Virus record (IMG/VR): IMGVR_UViG_3300037189_003189
Coordinates: 1 to 25,251 of that record
Reading direction: 5' to 3' (one strand)
Source of the DNA: a virus
DNA: 25,251 nt
Shown piece by piece: positions 23,871 through 25,251 of the stretch; position 1 is the first letter of the stretch; every line of letters starts with the position of its first letter. The position numbers were made by a program, and so were the translations under genes. Below the pieces are notes generated by a model. The model had not been told where the DNA came from, did not search any database, and worked only from the letters and a program-made list of their open reading frames with translations.

Positions 23871-24185
23871 GTGGTAGATCGAAAAGATAGGTTTGTTTTA
23901 CTAAGCCTATTTGAAAAGCATTGTAGGCTTAATGGAATGCCTAAGCCTAATCTCAATAAGAATAAGGAACAATGGGCAGCAGATGCATTGCTTGAGTCCT
24001 TTACCTTTGATCAACTTGACAATGCTATGAAATACTACTTTGTGGTAAACTCAAAGCCAACATGGTCTTGGTATTCAAATAATGTAGAAAAAATAATTGT
24101 TGCTGCTGAAACTTATAACCAAGATAAAGAATTCAGAGCACAAATGCGTGCAAAGGCAAAGGAGTGGCTAAGTGAGCAACGTTGA
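23871..24185 (+). CDS. unknown replication-region protein, possible helicase loader
   Basis: The 104-residue protein starts at GTG with AAGGAG at 23861-23866, 4 nt away. It is mostly helical (KDRFVLLSLFEKHCRLNG, WAADALLESFTFDQLDNAMK) with a Trp-rich turn (YFVVNSKPTWSWYSNNVEKI). The pattern of a short helical N-domain with W, followed by xxAMKYYF and a Pro-Trp turn, is loosely like phage helicase loaders of the G39P type, and the helicase gene overlaps its end by 14 nt. This is a position-based suggestion, not a recognised family. The gene also carries a cluster of TAAGCCTA octamers. Confidence 0.5.
   Translation: MVDRKDRFVLLSLFEKHCRLNGMPKPNLNKNKEQWAADALLESFTFDQLDNAMKYYFVVNSKPTWSWYSNNVEKIIVAAETYNQDKEFRAQMRAKAKEWLSEQR
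23902..23949. repeat. three TAAGCCTA octamers, direct-inverted-direct
   Basis: TAAGCCTA is at 23902-23909, its reverse complement at 23924-23931 and a third direct copy at 23942-23949; the direct copies are 40 bp apart. A weak fourth copy (TAGGTTTG, 6 of 8 bases) is at 23888-23895. I noticed no other exact TAAGCCTA in the window. Iteron-like sites of an origin or operator are possible. Confidence 0.6.
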
Positions 24186-25251
24186 GGCAAAGACAATTTC
24201 AGCGGTACTGAATGATAAGCAAGTTCACGTTCTTCTTCAAGCAAACGTAGATACTCTTTTGCGTACTCATAATGATATCTGGGAATTTGTTCGGAATTAC
24301 TACGAACAGAATCAGACTGTTCCGCCAGTCAATATTATTAAAAATGAATTTTCAGATTTTGAGTATTTCTCTGATACTGGAGCAACCAAGCATCATCTTG
24401 AGGAACTGAGGCAGGAATATCTTGAGGATAATATTAAACTCATGCTTAGATCTGCTGCATCAGACCTTCAGAATGGTAGAGGAATAGATGCACTTAACAA
24501 TCTAATCAATGAAACAGCAAACATTAAAAGGGTAACGTCAACAGTAAGAGATCTTGATGTTACCAATGTTGACGATGCTATTGCTCATTTTGAGAATATT
24601 AAGAAGATGCAGGAAGAAGGAATTCATGGAATCTACACAGGTCTTGCAGGATTCGACAACTACCTACCAGCGGGTATCACGCCTGGGCAGTTGGGGGTAC
24701 TTTTGGCTTACCCTGCTATTGGTAAATCTTGGATGGCTTTGTATCTCGCTGTTCAGGCTTGGAAGAATGGCAAGTCGCCGCTAATTGTATCTTTGGAAAT
24801 GACTGAGGCAGAAGTTCGTAATCGTATCTTTGCTATTATCGGTCAGGGTATGTGGAGCCATCGTAAACTTTCCAAGGGTGATGTAGAACTGGATATGTTC
24901 AAGAAGTGGATGCACAAGACGTTTGACGGAAAGCCATCTCTCAACATTATCTCTAATGATGGTCTTGGAGAGGTATCTCCAAGTGTGCTGAGAGGAAAGA
25001 TTGATCAGTATAATCCAGACATTGTATTTATTGATTATCTAAATCTTATGACTTCAAATGTTAAAACAGATAATGAAGTTGTCAAGATGAAGAATCTTTC
25101 TCGTGAACTAAAACTTCTTGCTATTTCTGAAAACATCCCGCTGGTTGCTATTTCTTCTGCTACGCCAGACGATGTTACAGATATGAATAGCGTTCCTACC
25201 CTTGGTCAGACTTCTTGGTCACGACAGATTGCCTATGATGCTGACTGGTTA
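24172..25251 (+). CDS. dnaB: DnaB-like replicative helicase, 3' end cut by the window
   Basis: The frame starts at GTG 24172 with AAAGGAG at 24158-24164 and stays open to the last base, giving 360 residues without a stop. It is therefore incomplete. Residues 1-110 look like the helical N-terminal domain of DnaB. Next comes GLAGFDNYLPAGITPGQLGV, the entry to the RecA-like ATPase core. Walker A is AYPAIGKS (residues 179-186, fitting [AG]-x4-GK[ST]), then SLEMTEAEVRNR, and Walker B is DIVFIDYLNLM with FIDY at 286-289. The DnaB-type order is clear. It unwinds DNA at the fork using ATP. The start overlaps the possible loader gene by 14 nt. Confidence 0.92.
   Translation, partial: MSNVEAKTISAVLNDKQVHVLLQANVDTLLRTHNDIWEFVRNYYEQNQTVPPVNIIKNEFSDFEYFSDTGATKHHLEELRQEYLEDNIKLMLRSAASDLQNGRGIDALNNLINETANIKRVTSTVRDLDVTNVDDAIAHFENIKKMQEEGIHGIYTGLAGFDNYLPAGITPGQLGVLLAYPAIGKSWMALYLAVQAWKNGKSPLIVSLEMTEAEVRNRIFAIIGQGMWSHRKLSKGDVELDMFKKWMHKTFDGKPSLNIISNDGLGEVSPSVLRGKIDQYNPDIVFIDYLNLMTSNVKTDNEVVKMKNLSRELKLLAISENIPLVAISSATPDDVTDMNSVPTLGQTSWSRQIAYDADWL

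Noticed and set aside
24554-24784. 76-codon + strand frame inside the helicase region
   Set aside because: It is an out-of-frame shadow; the DnaB-like frame is open from 24172 to the window end with both Walker motifs.
1-25251. tRNA genes, CRISPR arrays, insertion sequences, integrase or attachment sites
   Set aside because: Looked for on both strands; no cloverleaf in the few short gaps, no regularly spaced repeats and no transposase or recombinase motifs.

Overview
The window is a stretch of a tailed double-stranded DNA phage (siphovirus) genome, or of a prophage; every supportable gene reads on the + strand. It begins at the end of the capsid-assembly genes and ends inside a DnaB-like replicative helicase. 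The sequence is AT-rich. Gene order and protein style (an HeH/SAP-like protein after the capsid protein, adaptor/stopper/terminator genes, a frameshifted tail chaperone pair with a WSELDLVRLE-type extension, a very long tape measure and a very large minor tail protein) resemble actinobacteriophages. The low GC would fit a phage of an AT-rich actinobacterium such as a planktonic freshwater lineage, but the host is an inference and no host-specific gene is visible.

Layout. 1-691: end of the head-assembly genes, a scaffold-like protein with a zinc-ribbon signature whose frame stays open to the window edge. 728-1870: major capsid protein, then a hairpin terminator and promoter. 1955-5013: a small HeH-like protein and the head-tail connector genes (adaptor, stopper, HK97 gp10-like protein, tail terminator), mostly coupled through TAATG or ATGA overlaps. 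5081-5758: major tail protein, then a second terminator and promoter. 5853-6544: tail assembly chaperones joined by a -1 frameshift at GGGAAAC. 6572-13594: tape measure of 2340 aa. 13584-22764: tail tip and receptor-binding genes. 22779-25251: switch to regulation and replication, with a zinc-ribbon protein, a MerR-like DNA-binding protein, two small unknown proteins, a possible helicase loader and a DnaB-like helicase cut by the window end.

How it works together. The structural genes are in assembly order: shell, connector, tail tube, chaperone, tape measure, tip. They are split into transcription segments by a recurring promoter-like element (TATAATT, often TGN-TATAATT) in six of the eight intergenic gaps of at least 14 nt. 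Two of these elements lie so close to a start codon (22321 and 22779) that the mRNAs are probably leaderless; two others would start the mRNA at the Shine-Dalgarno sequence. Just before the helicase are two perfect hairpins and a cluster of three TAAGCCTA octamers (direct, inverted, direct) inside a small gene, a candidate origin or operator region. There is no gap of more than 300 bases without a gene. I see no tRNA, CRISPR array, insertion sequence, integrase, terminase, portal or lysis gene in the window.
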